From contig NZ_CP064048.1 in the NCBI RefSeq assembly GCF_020923495.1, forward strand, positions 3,867,260-3,931,259: DNA of 64,000 nt. The letters are read 5' to 3'. Positions 56,679 through 64,000 of the stretch are shown piece after piece; positions within the stretch are counted from its first letter, which is position 1; every line of letters begins with the position of its first letter. The notes below the pieces were generated by a model, which ran no database searches, had not been told where the DNA came from, and worked only from the letters and a program-made list of their open reading frames with translations. The translations under genes were made by a program, and so were the position numbers. Origin of the DNA: Brevibacillus sedimenti. Lineage in GTDB: Bacteria > Bacillota > Bacilli > Brevibacillales > Brevibacillaceae.

Positions 56679-56837
56679 TTACCGTGGCCGTTCTTTTTGC
56701 GTGCCGTCTTCCTTTCCTGGCGAGACGAGCGCCTCTTCGAATTCCGCTTTGCGGATGACGGTAATGATTGTAAAGGTGAGCAGTGCCAACAAAAACAAAA
56801 CGAGGAACATAAAGGTAATCATCATGGCTGTTTTCAT
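56679..56837 (-). CDS. Small single-helix membrane protein, 52 aa
   Basis: The frame begins MKTAMMITFMFLVLF, forms one strong membrane helix (residues 5-28) and ends in a charged cytoplasmic tail (IRKAEFEEALVSPGKEDGTQ). AAGGAGG lies 13 bases before the ATG, longer than usual. It is convergent with yjcH, ending three bases from that gene's stop. Clear helix-plus-tail layout suggests a real small gene; family not recognised. Confidence 0.6.
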   Translation of the reverse strand: MKTAMMITFMFLVLFLLALLTFTIITVIRKAEFEEALVSPGKEDGTQKERPR

Positions 56838-56989
56838 GATTATTGGGACACCTCCTTGCTGTTAACAGTCTGTCCCATCGTCGAAGGAATATACGGGTTG
56901 ACGCATAACATTACACAAATGGCGAATTTTCTGTTAAAATAAGTGGATATGATGGCATGTTCAAAAACGTGAAGAAGGAGGGGTTCCAT

Positions 56990-57499
56990 ATGAAATACAG
57001 TATCGTCGTATTCCCATCCAGCCAGGTGCAAGAGATCGCCAACTCATACCGGAAACGTTACGACCCGACCTTTGATTTGATCCCGCCGTACATCCGACTG
57101 AAAGAGGCGTTTGAGCTGGAAGAAGACCGCCTGCCTAATCTCGTGAGCCACCTCGAACAGGTTGCCCAGTCGACAGATAGCTTTACCGCTCATTTCCACC
57201 GCATCTCGACGTTTCACCCGACCAGCAACGTGATCTACATTGCCGTGCAAAACAAGGAGCCGTTTGTGGCCCTGCACGAAAAGATTGTGAAGAAATGTGT
57301 CAATACTCCGGAAACATACGCCTACGTGCCTCATCTGACCATCGGGCGCGATCTGTCCAACGACGAGCTGCGCGACGTGACCAGCCAGCTGAGTATGCAC
57401 AAGATCGACCTGACCTCGGAGATTGACAGCTTCCACTTGATTCGTCCGCTGGAGGACGGCACCTGGAGCGTATACCAAACGTTCCACTTGAAAAAATAA
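56990..57499 (+). CDS. yjcG: 2H-phosphoesterase-family protein YjcG
   Basis: This 169-residue protein is of the 2'-5' RNA ligase/2H phosphoesterase superfamily in the Bacillus YjcG form. Two histidine motifs are visible: AHFHRISTFH near 62 and VPHLTIGRDL near 114 (HxT). It starts with KYSIVVFPSSQVQEIANSYR. The biological substrate is unknown. GGAGGGG precedes the ATG. It lies between yjcH and yjcF as in Bacillus relatives. Confidence 0.9.
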   Translation: MKYSIVVFPSSQVQEIANSYRKRYDPTFDLIPPYIRLKEAFELEEDRLPNLVSHLEQVAQSTDSFTAHFHRISTFHPTSNVIYIAVQNKEPFVALHEKIVKKCVNTPETYAYVPHLTIGRDLSNDELRDVTSQLSMHKIDLTSEIDSFHLIRPLEDGTWSVYQTFHLKK

Positions 57500-57609
57500 C
57501 CGTGAGGCGATTATTCTCGCGGGCGGGATAGCAAGCGGGCGTTTGAGCGCAACCCCCTTCACGGCTTGTGAAAAGAGAACTTCGGCGCAGAGCGAAAGGA
57601 AGCGTGACG

Positions 57610-58065
57610 ATGAACCAGGTGTACCAAATCGAGACCGTCCAGTCTGACAAGCAGATGAACGATGCCCTGTCGGTGCGGCGGGCCGTGTTTGTCGAGGAGC
57701 AGCAGGTGCCGGAAGAGCTGGAGATTGACGAGCATGACCGGCCGGACACAGGGACCGTTCACTTCGTCGCCTACGCGGGGGAGACGCCCGTGGGAGCAAG
57801 CCGTTTGCGGCCGTATGCTCCCGGTGTGGGCAAAGTGGAGCGGGTTGCCGTGGTGAAAAGCGAGCGGGGCACCGGCCTGGGCCGGGAACTGATGCTGGCC
57901 GTAGAGCAAGCCGCCCGCCGTCTCGGCTACCACAGCCTCAAACTGAACGCCCAGACCCACGCCCAACGCTTTTACGAAAAGCTCGGCTACCAGGCGCACG
58001 GTGACGTGTTTGACGAAGCCGGCATTGAGCACATTGCCATGGTAAAGAAGCTGGATACGAAATAA
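57610..58065 (+). CDS. yjcF: GNAT-family N-acetyltransferase YjcF
   Basis: This 151-residue GNAT enzyme has VRRAVFVEEQQVPEELEIDE near 22, a YjcF-type hallmark, and the acetyl-CoA loop VVKSERGTGLGRELM near 77, followed by KLNAQTHAQRFYEKLGYQ near 110. It transfers acetyl groups to an unknown acceptor. AAAGGAAG precedes the ATG at 57610; an upstream ATG lacks a site. A hairpin terminator follows, closing the yjcG-yjcF unit. Confidence 0.88.
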   Translation: MNQVYQIETVQSDKQMNDALSVRRAVFVEEQQVPEELEIDEHDRPDTGTVHFVAYAGETPVGASRLRPYAPGVGKVERVAVVKSERGTGLGRELMLAVEQAARRLGYHSLKLNAQTHAQRFYEKLGYQAHGDVFDEAGIEHIAMVKKLDTK

Positions 58066-58070
58066 GTGTA

Positions 58071-58110
58071 AAAAACAACCCCGCAGTCCTCATCGGACGC
58101 GGGGTTTCAT
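58071..58110. terminator. Bidirectional terminator between yjcF and the PHP gene
   Basis: AACCCCGC pairs with GCGGGGTT with an inner TCC/GGA pair. A-runs and T-runs flank it on both sides, between converging genes. Confidence 0.75.
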
Positions 58111-58119
58111 TGTGCAGTG

Positions 58120-58962
58120 TTATCGCTTCCGCATCGCCGCAATCTCCCGCAGCCGTTCCACTGCGGAGACCGGTGCGGTGTGCGTACCCAGCATGGCGTG
58201 AAACGGCTCTTCGCCGCGCCAGCCGTGGAAGTCGGAGCCGCCGGTCATGACCAGGCCGTGTTGCTCAGCCCAAGTGCGATACCGCTCCCGTTCGGCCGCG
58301 TCGTTGTCCGGGTGCCATACTTCGATGCCGTCCAGGCCAAAGGCGATCAGTTCCTGCACCAGGTCATCGTCGTCGTACAGGCCGGGATGGGCGAGCACGG
58401 CGGCACCGCCGGCTTCCTTGATCAGCGTGATTGCCTCCTGGGGTGTGATGCGCGGAGGGTTCACGTAGGCGGCTCCCTCGCGGCCCAGGTACTTGGCAAA
58501 TGCTTCGTCGATGGAGCCGACCACGCCCAGTTCCACCAGCTCTTCGGCGATGTGGGGCCGGCCGATGTTTTTGTCCTCCCCCTTCTTTCGCCGGTAGACG
58601 CTCTCCAGGGTGATCGGGATGCCCAACTCGCGCAGACGGGCGATCATCAGCTTGTTGCGCTCGTGCCGGGTCTCGCGCAGCCCGCGCAGCTTTTCCTGAA
58701 ACGCCTCGTCGTCGTACGGGATGAAATAGCCGAGCACGTGGATGTCCTGTCCGTTGGCCGCAGAGCTTATCTCCACGCCGGGGATGACCTCGATGTTCCG
58801 CCCCGCGGCCGCTTCCAGTGCAGCGGAAATCCCCGCGACGGTGTCGTGGTCGGTGATGGCGACGGCGGCCAGTCCGGCTTCGGCGGCGAGACGGACGTTT
58901 TCCGCTGGCTCGCAGGTGCCGTCGGATGCGCGTGTATGGGTATGCAGATCGGCTTGTTTCAC
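58120..58962 (-). CDS. PHP-domain phosphoesterase (YciV/nucleoside bisphosphatase-like)
   Basis: This 280-residue metal-dependent phosphatase has the PHP motif DLHTHTRASDG at residues 5-15, AITDHDTVAG near 38, PGVEISS near 63, LAHPGLYDDD near 190 and GSDFHGW near 240, giving the His/Asp/Glu ligand set. Relatives hydrolyse 3',5'-bisphosphonucleosides or trim short RNAs. A GTG at 58962 is the chosen start, with AAGGAG 11 bases upstream; the frame is open further without a better site. Confidence 0.88.
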   Translation of the reverse strand: MKQADLHTHTRASDGTCEPAENVRLAAEAGLAAVAITDHDTVAGISAALEAAAGRNIEVIPGVEISSAANGQDIHVLGYFIPYDDEAFQEKLRGLRETRHERNKLMIARLRELGIPITLESVYRRKKGEDKNIGRPHIAEELVELGVVGSIDEAFAKYLGREGAAYVNPPRITPQEAITLIKEAGGAAVLAHPGLYDDDDLVQELIAFGLDGIEVWHPDNDAAERERYRTWAEQHGLVMTGGSDFHGWRGEEPFHAMLGTHTAPVSAVERLREIAAMRKR

Positions 58963-59070
58963 GTGATGTTCCACTCCTTCTGGTTTCTCCTGTTTGTAAG
59001 TCTGAATCGCCGCTCCTCCACATATGATTAGGCAACACACAATTTTGAGTGGTAGCCAAGGAGGATGTCC

Positions 59071-59433
59071 ATGCGGTTAAAAAGCAAAAACCTGACCGGT
59101 GTTGTTCGGCCGCTGTCTTATGTCGACAAAATGCTCCGGCAGCAAGGATTTCACCGTTCCGGCGGAGACAGCCCCCCTACCTACGATGTCGTCATCTACG
59201 ACTCAGCCACCAGCACTTCGTATTTTCTCCGCATTCCGACCAACTACACCAGCACTACCACCGGCAAGGGAGAATTGACGGTCAAATTGGGCCACCCTTA
59301 TCTGGAAGCGAAGTTTTACATGCACACGACAGACGATGACCAGTTCGTGATTCCGAAAGAGATCCGCGAAGCCGCCGAGCACAAGCTGGCCGAAATCGCG
59401 GACTACTTGTCCCATCCCGCTGCTCAGCGCTGA
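59071..59433 (+). CDS. Conserved-looking protein of unknown function (possibly YugN-like)
   Basis: The 120 residues form a soluble alpha/beta protein: a basic N-terminus (RLKSKNLTGVV), a beta-rich middle (YDVVIYDSATSTSYFLRIPT and GKGELTVKLGHPYLEAKFYM) and a C-terminal helix (IREAAEHKLAEIADYL). It resembles YugN-like proteins, but I am not sure. GGAGG precedes the ATG at 59071. It overlaps the stop of the converging MBL-fold gene by ten bases. Confidence 0.7.
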   Translation: MRLKSKNLTGVVRPLSYVDKMLRQQGFHRSGGDSPPTYDVVIYDSATSTSYFLRIPTNYTSTTTGKGELTVKLGHPYLEAKFYMHTTDDDQFVIPKEIREAAEHKLAEIADYLSHPAAQR

Positions 59434-60341
59434 TCGCTCACTTTTCGGCTCCACAGCCATTGATTGGCGGCGAAGCGATAGCCCACGCGCTCTTCCTTCA
59501 TCAGTCCAATCAGGTAGCCCATCAGCGCGGTCCGGTACAGCACGTAGCTCGTGGCGTTTTCGATGGATATCTGCAAGCGTTCACACAGCAAGGCCAGTGT
59601 TTGTTCCAGCGTTCTCTCCTCCGCCAGCAGCTCTTCAATCACGTCGTACAGCCGGCGGTGCCAGTGGATGTTTTTCGTCAGGATCGCTTCCGGGGCGGTG
59701 GTGTAGGGACCGTGCCCCGGCAGGTAGCCGCGATAGCCGGATTCCAGCAGCTTCACCAGACTGCGCAGGGTCTCATGCGCATCGACGAGAAACGGCAGCT
59801 TGTGCTTTTTCAGTGTCTCCTCGCCGAAAAAGCTGTCGGCGGCAAAGCAGATGCCATCGCACACCAGGCCCACCTGCTGCCAACTGTGTCCCGGCAAGGC
59901 GATGACCTCAAAGCGGACGCCGTCGATGTCCAGCCCGCCATCCACCGGCAGGAGGCGGTCCACCCGGGAGGCTTCCGCCAGCAAAAACTTGTTGCACAAC
60001 TCCGCCAGCGGTTGGGCCCCCATCCCGAGGTAGATCGGTTCCAACAGCGGGTAGCGGATGATCGCCTCCTCCAGCGGCGGAGCGTATACGACCGCCTCCG
60101 GCCAGCAGGTGAGCAGGTAGGCATTGCCGCCGAAATGATCGGCATGGGCATGGGTCTGAACGATGGCAGACAGCGGCTGGGGCAGTGCCTCCAGCCCTTT
60201 TTTGATTTTCTTCGCGGTCTGCGTGTCCAATCCGGAATCGATCAGGATGGCGCCGCTTTTTCCCAGAACGAGGCCGATGTTGACGCTGCCGGGAAAGTAG
60301 CCGATCCGATCGGTAATCATTTCAGGCATATGTGAGGCCAC
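59424..60341 (-). CDS. MBL-fold metallo-hydrolase
   Basis: This 305-residue protein has the metallo-beta-lactamase core: QTHAHADHFGG near residue 62 (HxHxDH), ALPGHSWQQ near 148, FAADSFFGEE near 168 and YLPGHGPY near 207 supply the two-metal site. A helical C-terminal domain of about 80 residues follows, as in RNase-unrelated hydrolases of the lactamase B superfamily. Substrate unknown. GTG at 60341 follows GAGGG at 7 bases. Confidence 0.88.
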   Translation of the reverse strand: MASHMPEMITDRIGYFPGSVNIGLVLGKSGAILIDSGLDTQTAKKIKKGLEALPQPLSAIVQTHAHADHFGGNAYLLTCWPEAVVYAPPLEEAIIRYPLLEPIYLGMGAQPLAELCNKFLLAEASRVDRLLPVDGGLDIDGVRFEVIALPGHSWQQVGLVCDGICFAADSFFGEETLKKHKLPFLVDAHETLRSLVKLLESGYRGYLPGHGPYTTAPEAILTKNIHWHRRLYDVIEELLAEERTLEQTLALLCERLQISIENATSYVLYRTALMGYLIGLMKEERVGYRFAANQWLWSRKVSDQR

Positions 60342-60374
60342 AGGCGTTCCCTCTTTTCTTGTCTGGCTTTTTGC

Positions 60375-61010
60375 TTATTTTCTCCACGCGCCTCCCCCAT
60401 CCCTGCCGATCGGCCCGATTACGACGTACGGCGCCGGCCTGCGGCGAATGCCGCTGAAGACATGGGTGCAGGACGCGACGGCGACAATCGTGATCAGGGA
60501 AAAGACGGTGCGTTCCCATCCGATCGCCGGCAGCGAACCGGCGACGATCAGTCCGTCGATGCCGAGAATCAGGAGCGCCACTGGCAGTCCGTACCGCCTC
60601 GCCACAAACTGGGCCAACAGGTCGGTGCCTCCCGTGTTGGTCTTGTACGCCAGCATCAGTCCGATGCCGGAGCCGATCAGCGCGCCGCCCCAGACGGCCG
60701 AGGCTGGCGTCGACCAGACGTTCCAGGACCGCAGCGGCGAAAAGACATCAATGAAAAAAGAAGAGATCAGCATACCGTGAAAGCTGTGGGCAAACAGGCT
60801 GCGGTCGAAGGCGAAGACGAGTGCGTAAACGGGCAGGCTGACCAGAATCATCACCAGTCCCGGGGGCACGTGCAGGTAGTACGTGGCCAACAGCCCCAGG
60901 CCGATCATGCCCCCATCCATCAGCTGGTGCGGAACGAGAAACAGGTTGACGCCCACGGCGACCAGCACGCTGCCCGCCAGGATTGCCACGCTTTTTTGCA
61001 GCCAGTACAC
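60375..61010 (-). CDS. YitT-family membrane protein (second copy)
   Basis: This 211-residue protein has five to six helices, MDGGMIGLGLLATYY near residue 31 and TNTGGTDLLAQFVARRYG near 104 as the YitT signature. The long C-terminal domain is missing, as in the other short YitT protein at 7077-7739. The two are related but clearly diverged. The GTG at 61010 has GAGGAG six bases upstream. It may share a transcript with the MBL-fold gene 34 bases downstream. Function unknown. Confidence 0.85.
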   Translation of the reverse strand: MYWLQKSVAILAGSVLVAVGVNLFLVPHQLMDGGMIGLGLLATYYLHVPPGLVMILVSLPVYALVFAFDRSLFAHSFHGMLISSFFIDVFSPLRSWNVWSTPASAVWGGALIGSGIGLMLAYKTNTGGTDLLAQFVARRYGLPVALLILGIDGLIVAGSLPAIGWERTVFSLITIVAVASCTHVFSGIRRRPAPYVVIGPIGRDGGGAWRK

Positions 61011-61270
61011 ACGCTTCTCCTCCCCGGACAGGGTTTCGCTTAACTCTATGTCAGAGCGGGTGCGGGTATGTATGGCAATTGTGCTGATGTGCCGGCACAA
61101 ATCGGATGGTTTTGACTCTTCGCTTTTTCTGCTGGTATACTATCCAGTAACAGGATAGGTGCGAATGTTGGCCGTAGGGCGTTCGTACAAACATCATCTG
61201 ACAATAACAAGTGGAGGTGAATTCTCCTGCTGTCGCAAAAGCGCTAGCGGATGCGAGAGGGGAGACATTA

Positions 61271-62641
61271 TTGGAGAGTCCGATAGGTCCGATAGGGGAG
61301 ATTGTGTTGAATCTGCTGCTCGTCGGCTTTCTGGTTTTTTTGAATGCCTTTTTTGTCGCAGCAGAATTCTCGCTGGTGAAAGTGCGCCAAACCCGTCTGG
61401 CCCAACTGGCAAGCGAGGGAAACAAGCGCGCCGCCTACGCGCAAAAGGTGACCCGCCAGTTGGACGCCTATCTGTCCGCGTGTCAGCTTGGCATTACGCT
61501 GGCATCGCTGGGACTGGGGTGGGTAGGTGAACCGGCCGTCGCCCATTTTGTCGAACCCGTTTTGGTTTCTTTAAACCTGCCACAATCCCTGGCAACGCCC
61601 ATATCGCTGGCGATCGCCTTTGGGTTCATTACCTTCCTGCACATTATTTTCGGGGAGCTTGCTCCCAAGTCGCTGGCGATCCAGAGAGCGGAAACTACCT
61701 CCCTCTGGACAGCAGCGCCGCTGATGTTCTTTTACAAGCTCAGCTATCCGCTGATCTGGCTGCTGAACGGCACGGCCAACTTCTTCATCCGGCGGCTGGG
61801 CATCGAGCCCGCGGCGGAACACGACTCCGCCCATACGGAAGAAGAGATTCGCCTGCTCGTCAACCAGAGCCATAAAAGCGGCCACATCGACCAGACCGAA
61901 TTGGCACTGGTGGACAACGTCTTTGCGTTTTCCGAGCGTCTGGCCCGGGAAATCATGATCCCGCGGATTGACATGGTCTGCCTCTACGATGACAACACGT
62001 TTGAGGAGAACCTGGAAATCATGCGCCAGTCAAGACACTCCCGGTTTCCGGTGGCCCACGAGGACAAGGACCGACTGATTGGGTTTGTCCACACCTCTGA
62101 TTTTTACCTGTCGGCTCTCACCTATGGGAAAGCGGAGCTGAAGGATTTTCTCCGCCCGCTTTTAACCGTGCCGGAGTCCATGGAAATCAGCCACGTGCTG
62201 CGGCTGATGCAGAAACGCCGTTCGCAGATGGCAATCGTCATCGACGAGTACGGCGGCACCGCCGGACTGATTACCATGGAAGACATTCTGGAAGAGATTG
62301 TGGGCGACATTCAGGACGAATTTGACGAAAACGAACGTCCCGATATTGAAAGTTCCAACAACAACGAATGGTCCGTCTCCGGGAAGATGCTGCTCTCTGA
62401 GCTGAATGACATAATCCCCGTGGAGATGCACTCCGACGAGGTAGACACGATTGCCGGCTGGCTCTACAGCCAGTTGAACGAAGATGTGGCGGAAGGCAAG
62501 TCGGTCCGCTTGCAGGACTACCTCTTCACCATCACCGAGCTGGAAAACCACCGCATCACGCGGGTGAGCATCACCTACGTGGGCGAAAACGCACCACCGA
62601 CAGAGAGCGACGAGACCGTTCTTTTACCCGCACAGTCGTGA
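61271..62641 (+). CDS. HlyC/CorC (CNNM-CBS) family transporter
   Basis: The 456-residue membrane protein has an N-terminal CNNM domain with about four helices (NAFFVAAEFSLVKVR near 22, GWVGEPAVAHFVEP near 82), two CBS domains (IMIPRIDMVCLY near 213, EYGGTAGLITMEDILEEIVGD near 325) and a C-terminal CorC/HlyC domain. Members handle Mg or cobalt efflux, and the old hemolysin label is misleading. A TTG at 61271 with GGGGAG six bases upstream is the chosen start; an earlier GTG at 61211 overlaps its own GGAGGTG. Confidence 0.9.
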   Translation: MESPIGPIGEIVLNLLLVGFLVFLNAFFVAAEFSLVKVRQTRLAQLASEGNKRAAYAQKVTRQLDAYLSACQLGITLASLGLGWVGEPAVAHFVEPVLVSLNLPQSLATPISLAIAFGFITFLHIIFGELAPKSLAIQRAETTSLWTAAPLMFFYKLSYPLIWLLNGTANFFIRRLGIEPAAEHDSAHTEEEIRLLVNQSHKSGHIDQTELALVDNVFAFSERLAREIMIPRIDMVCLYDDNTFEENLEIMRQSRHSRFPVAHEDKDRLIGFVHTSDFYLSALTYGKAELKDFLRPLLTVPESMEISHVLRLMQKRRSQMAIVIDEYGGTAGLITMEDILEEIVGDIQDEFDENERPDIESSNNNEWSVSGKMLLSELNDIIPVEMHSDEVDTIAGWLYSQLNEDVAEGKSVRLQDYLFTITELENHRITRVSITYVGENAPPTESDETVLLPAQS

Positions 62642-63124
62642 CGTATAGACAAAGACTGAAGACAAACTGTAGGAACGATCTTTCCATCGGTGTCAAGCCG
62701 AAAGGCCCGCCCATTCATCAACCGAAGGTGGAGATAAAGTACATCGCATGGAGTGATGGGCCAAGCGAGCTCCTTTGACGACCGGCTCAGCGGAAAAAAC
62801 GAAGACGCGGGGATAAACAGGGGGCACAAGTCTCACTTCAGCGAAACACCCAGATGTTTGCCCCCTGCCCGCGTCGCGTTTTGGAGCGGACTTCATCCGC
62901 TTCTTTGCTGGGCGTCAAGCGAGCGAGCGGGCCCGATCATCCATGCGCCACGGACTTTGTCTACACGCTGAAGTGTCCCCTGCCCGCAGGGGCACTTCTT
63001 CTTTCCGGCTGCCGGCGGTACAAGACCGACAGCCCCGTCCCCATCATCCGATGTTACCATTCACAGGCGTGTCAGCGCGGTAAGTCTGCCGTATCACACG
63101 CCGCATTCCGTACGAGGTGTCGCC
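62642..63124. other. Intergenic region with one dispersed repeat
   Basis: About 480 bases between the CorC-like gene and the broken helicase. The only structure I can name is the repeat copy at 62852-62960, plus a GTGCCCCTGCGGGCAGGGGCACTT-like hairpin near 62980 that could act as a terminator. Confidence 0.4.
62852..62960. repeat. Dispersed repeat, copy B
   Basis: AGATGTTTGCCCC, CGTTTTGGAGCGGAC and CCATGCGCCACG with ACTTTG recur here in the same order and orientation as at 8115-8195. The middle segment is about 28 bases longer. The repeat is intergenic in both places. Confidence 0.6.
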
Positions 63125-64000
63125 ATGAAAATCGCGCAGCTAGACGACCAGGTCATCCTGCTAACACCCGAGACATACCCTCGCATCCCCGCCTGGCGGC
63201 TGGCCGCTCGCCAGGGAAAAGTGCGCTGCCCCGTCTGCGGTTCGCATCTCCGCCTGATGGCGGGAATCAGTGCGGAACCCCGCTTTCTCCATCCCGCGGA
63301 CAGCGATTGTGCCTGCAAAGGAAGTGACGAGGCGGTGCACGAGCGGCTGGCTGCCAGTCCGAGCTGGCGGCCGCTGTCGCAGCTGCGGCCGATCCGCTCC
63401 GCGTGATGCCAACCCGCGTCAGGCGAACGCCGCCACGGTGGAAGAAGAAGACGGCGAATCGGTGCGGGTCGGCTCCTTTCGCCTGCCCAAACAGCGGACG
63501 ATCGGCGGCAGCAGCGTGACGCCCGCGCCAAAACCGCCGCTGTTTTCGCAAACGGCTGATGCCGAAAACGCGCATCCAACACCTGGCGGAAACAGCAGAA
63601 CGAACCGCTTCATCCCCGCCAGCAGCAGGCTGTCACGACCACGGATGGCCCCCTTCTCATCCTGGCAGGGCGGGCAGCGGCAAGACGCGCGTGATGACAG
63701 CCCGGACCGCCCACCTGATCCGGGACAAAGGCGTCCCTCCCCGCAGATCATGGTGGTCACGTTTACCACCAAGGCGGCGGATGAGATCCGGCAGCGGCTG
63801 GGCCCGCCAGCTTCCCGCGAGCAGGCGCGGGAACTGATCGCCGGCACGTTTTCACGGCATCTTTTACCGCATGCTGCTGTACCACCAGCCGGAACGCTGG
63901 GATCAGCGCCGCCTGCTGAAAAAAGATTGGCAAAAGTGGCGGTGCTCAGGAAAGCGGCCTGCTCGCCAGCCATCCCGAACTCCTGGGGCAAAAGGAACAG
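63125..64000 (+). pseudogene. UvrD/PcrA-like helicase with a broken reading frame, cut by the window edge
   Basis: The first 90 codons read MKIAQLDDQVILLTPETYPR and a cysteine pair (VRCPVCGSH, FLHPADSDCAC) of a CoiA-like zinc unit. After a stop at 63404 other frames give PLHPRQQQAVTTTDGPLLIL, then GSGKTRVMTARTAHLIRD, then MVVTFTTKAADEIRQRLG and LIAGTF/HGIFYRMLLYHQ: Q motif, Walker A and motif Ia of a UvrD-type helicase. At least three one-base shifts, several beside G- or T-runs, break the frame. It may be a pseudogene or sequencing errors. Confidence 0.65.

Overview
The window looks like the chromosome of a GC-rich member of the Bacillales. Familiar Bacillus-type genes (pdxK, thiM, yutG/pgpA-like, the yjcH-yjcG-yjcF set, two yitT genes), strong AGGAGG-type ribosome binding sites, CCA-encoding tRNA genes and a CcpA/LacI-like operator all fit a Brevibacillus-like organism. 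The genus is an inference. Most of the window is GC-rich housekeeping or metabolic DNA; about 20.4-27 kb and 41.6-52.8 kb are visibly AT-richer and hold mobile, defence and decayed genes.

Layout. 0-8 kb: a MacB-type ABC ATPase with the first codons of its permease, a small ORF, pdxK, rarD, an EamA exporter, eleven tRNA genes on the minus strand, thiM and yitT. 8-20 kb: a minus-strand inositol operon (two Gfo/Idh/MocA dehydrogenases, a ribose-type ABC importer, iolD, iolE, iolB, iolC) behind a LacI-family regulator, with matching operator-like sites before the operon and before the regulator. 20.5-26.6 kb: PadR and VanZ-like genes, an IS21-family element that landed in the start codon of a small membrane-protein gene, a decayed gene, a NERD protein and a lone ScoMcrA-type head domain.

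26.8-30.5 kb: a VOC protein, then a tight three-gene operon (HIT, MazG-like, PLD-nuclease/helicase). 30.8-40.7 kb: a Fur-boxed iron-uptake operon with an FTR1/EfeU permease, mixed with envelope glycosylation genes, behind UDP-glucose dehydrogenase and a flippase-like protein. 41.2-42.2 kb: a PH-domain gene, then two fused fragments of a second copy of the HIT/helicase operon. 42.2-48.9 kb: a complete type I Wadjet (JetABCD) operon. 50-51.8 kb: an AIPR abortive-infection-type protein. 52-54.7 kb: remnants of an XRE regulator and a tyrosine recombinase, then a group II intron placed just after the terminator of a two-tRNA operon.

55-64 kb: housekeeping genes (PgpA-like, yjcH/G/F, a PHP phosphoesterase, an MBL-fold hydrolase, yitT, a CorC/HlyC transporter), and at the right edge a UvrD-like helicase whose reading frame is broken several times.

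Two known defence systems (Wadjet and AIPR) lie next to a less familiar HIT/MazG/PLD-helicase operon that was once present twice. That operon and its decayed copy are my best candidate for something not well described. No CRISPR array and no rRNA genes were seen.
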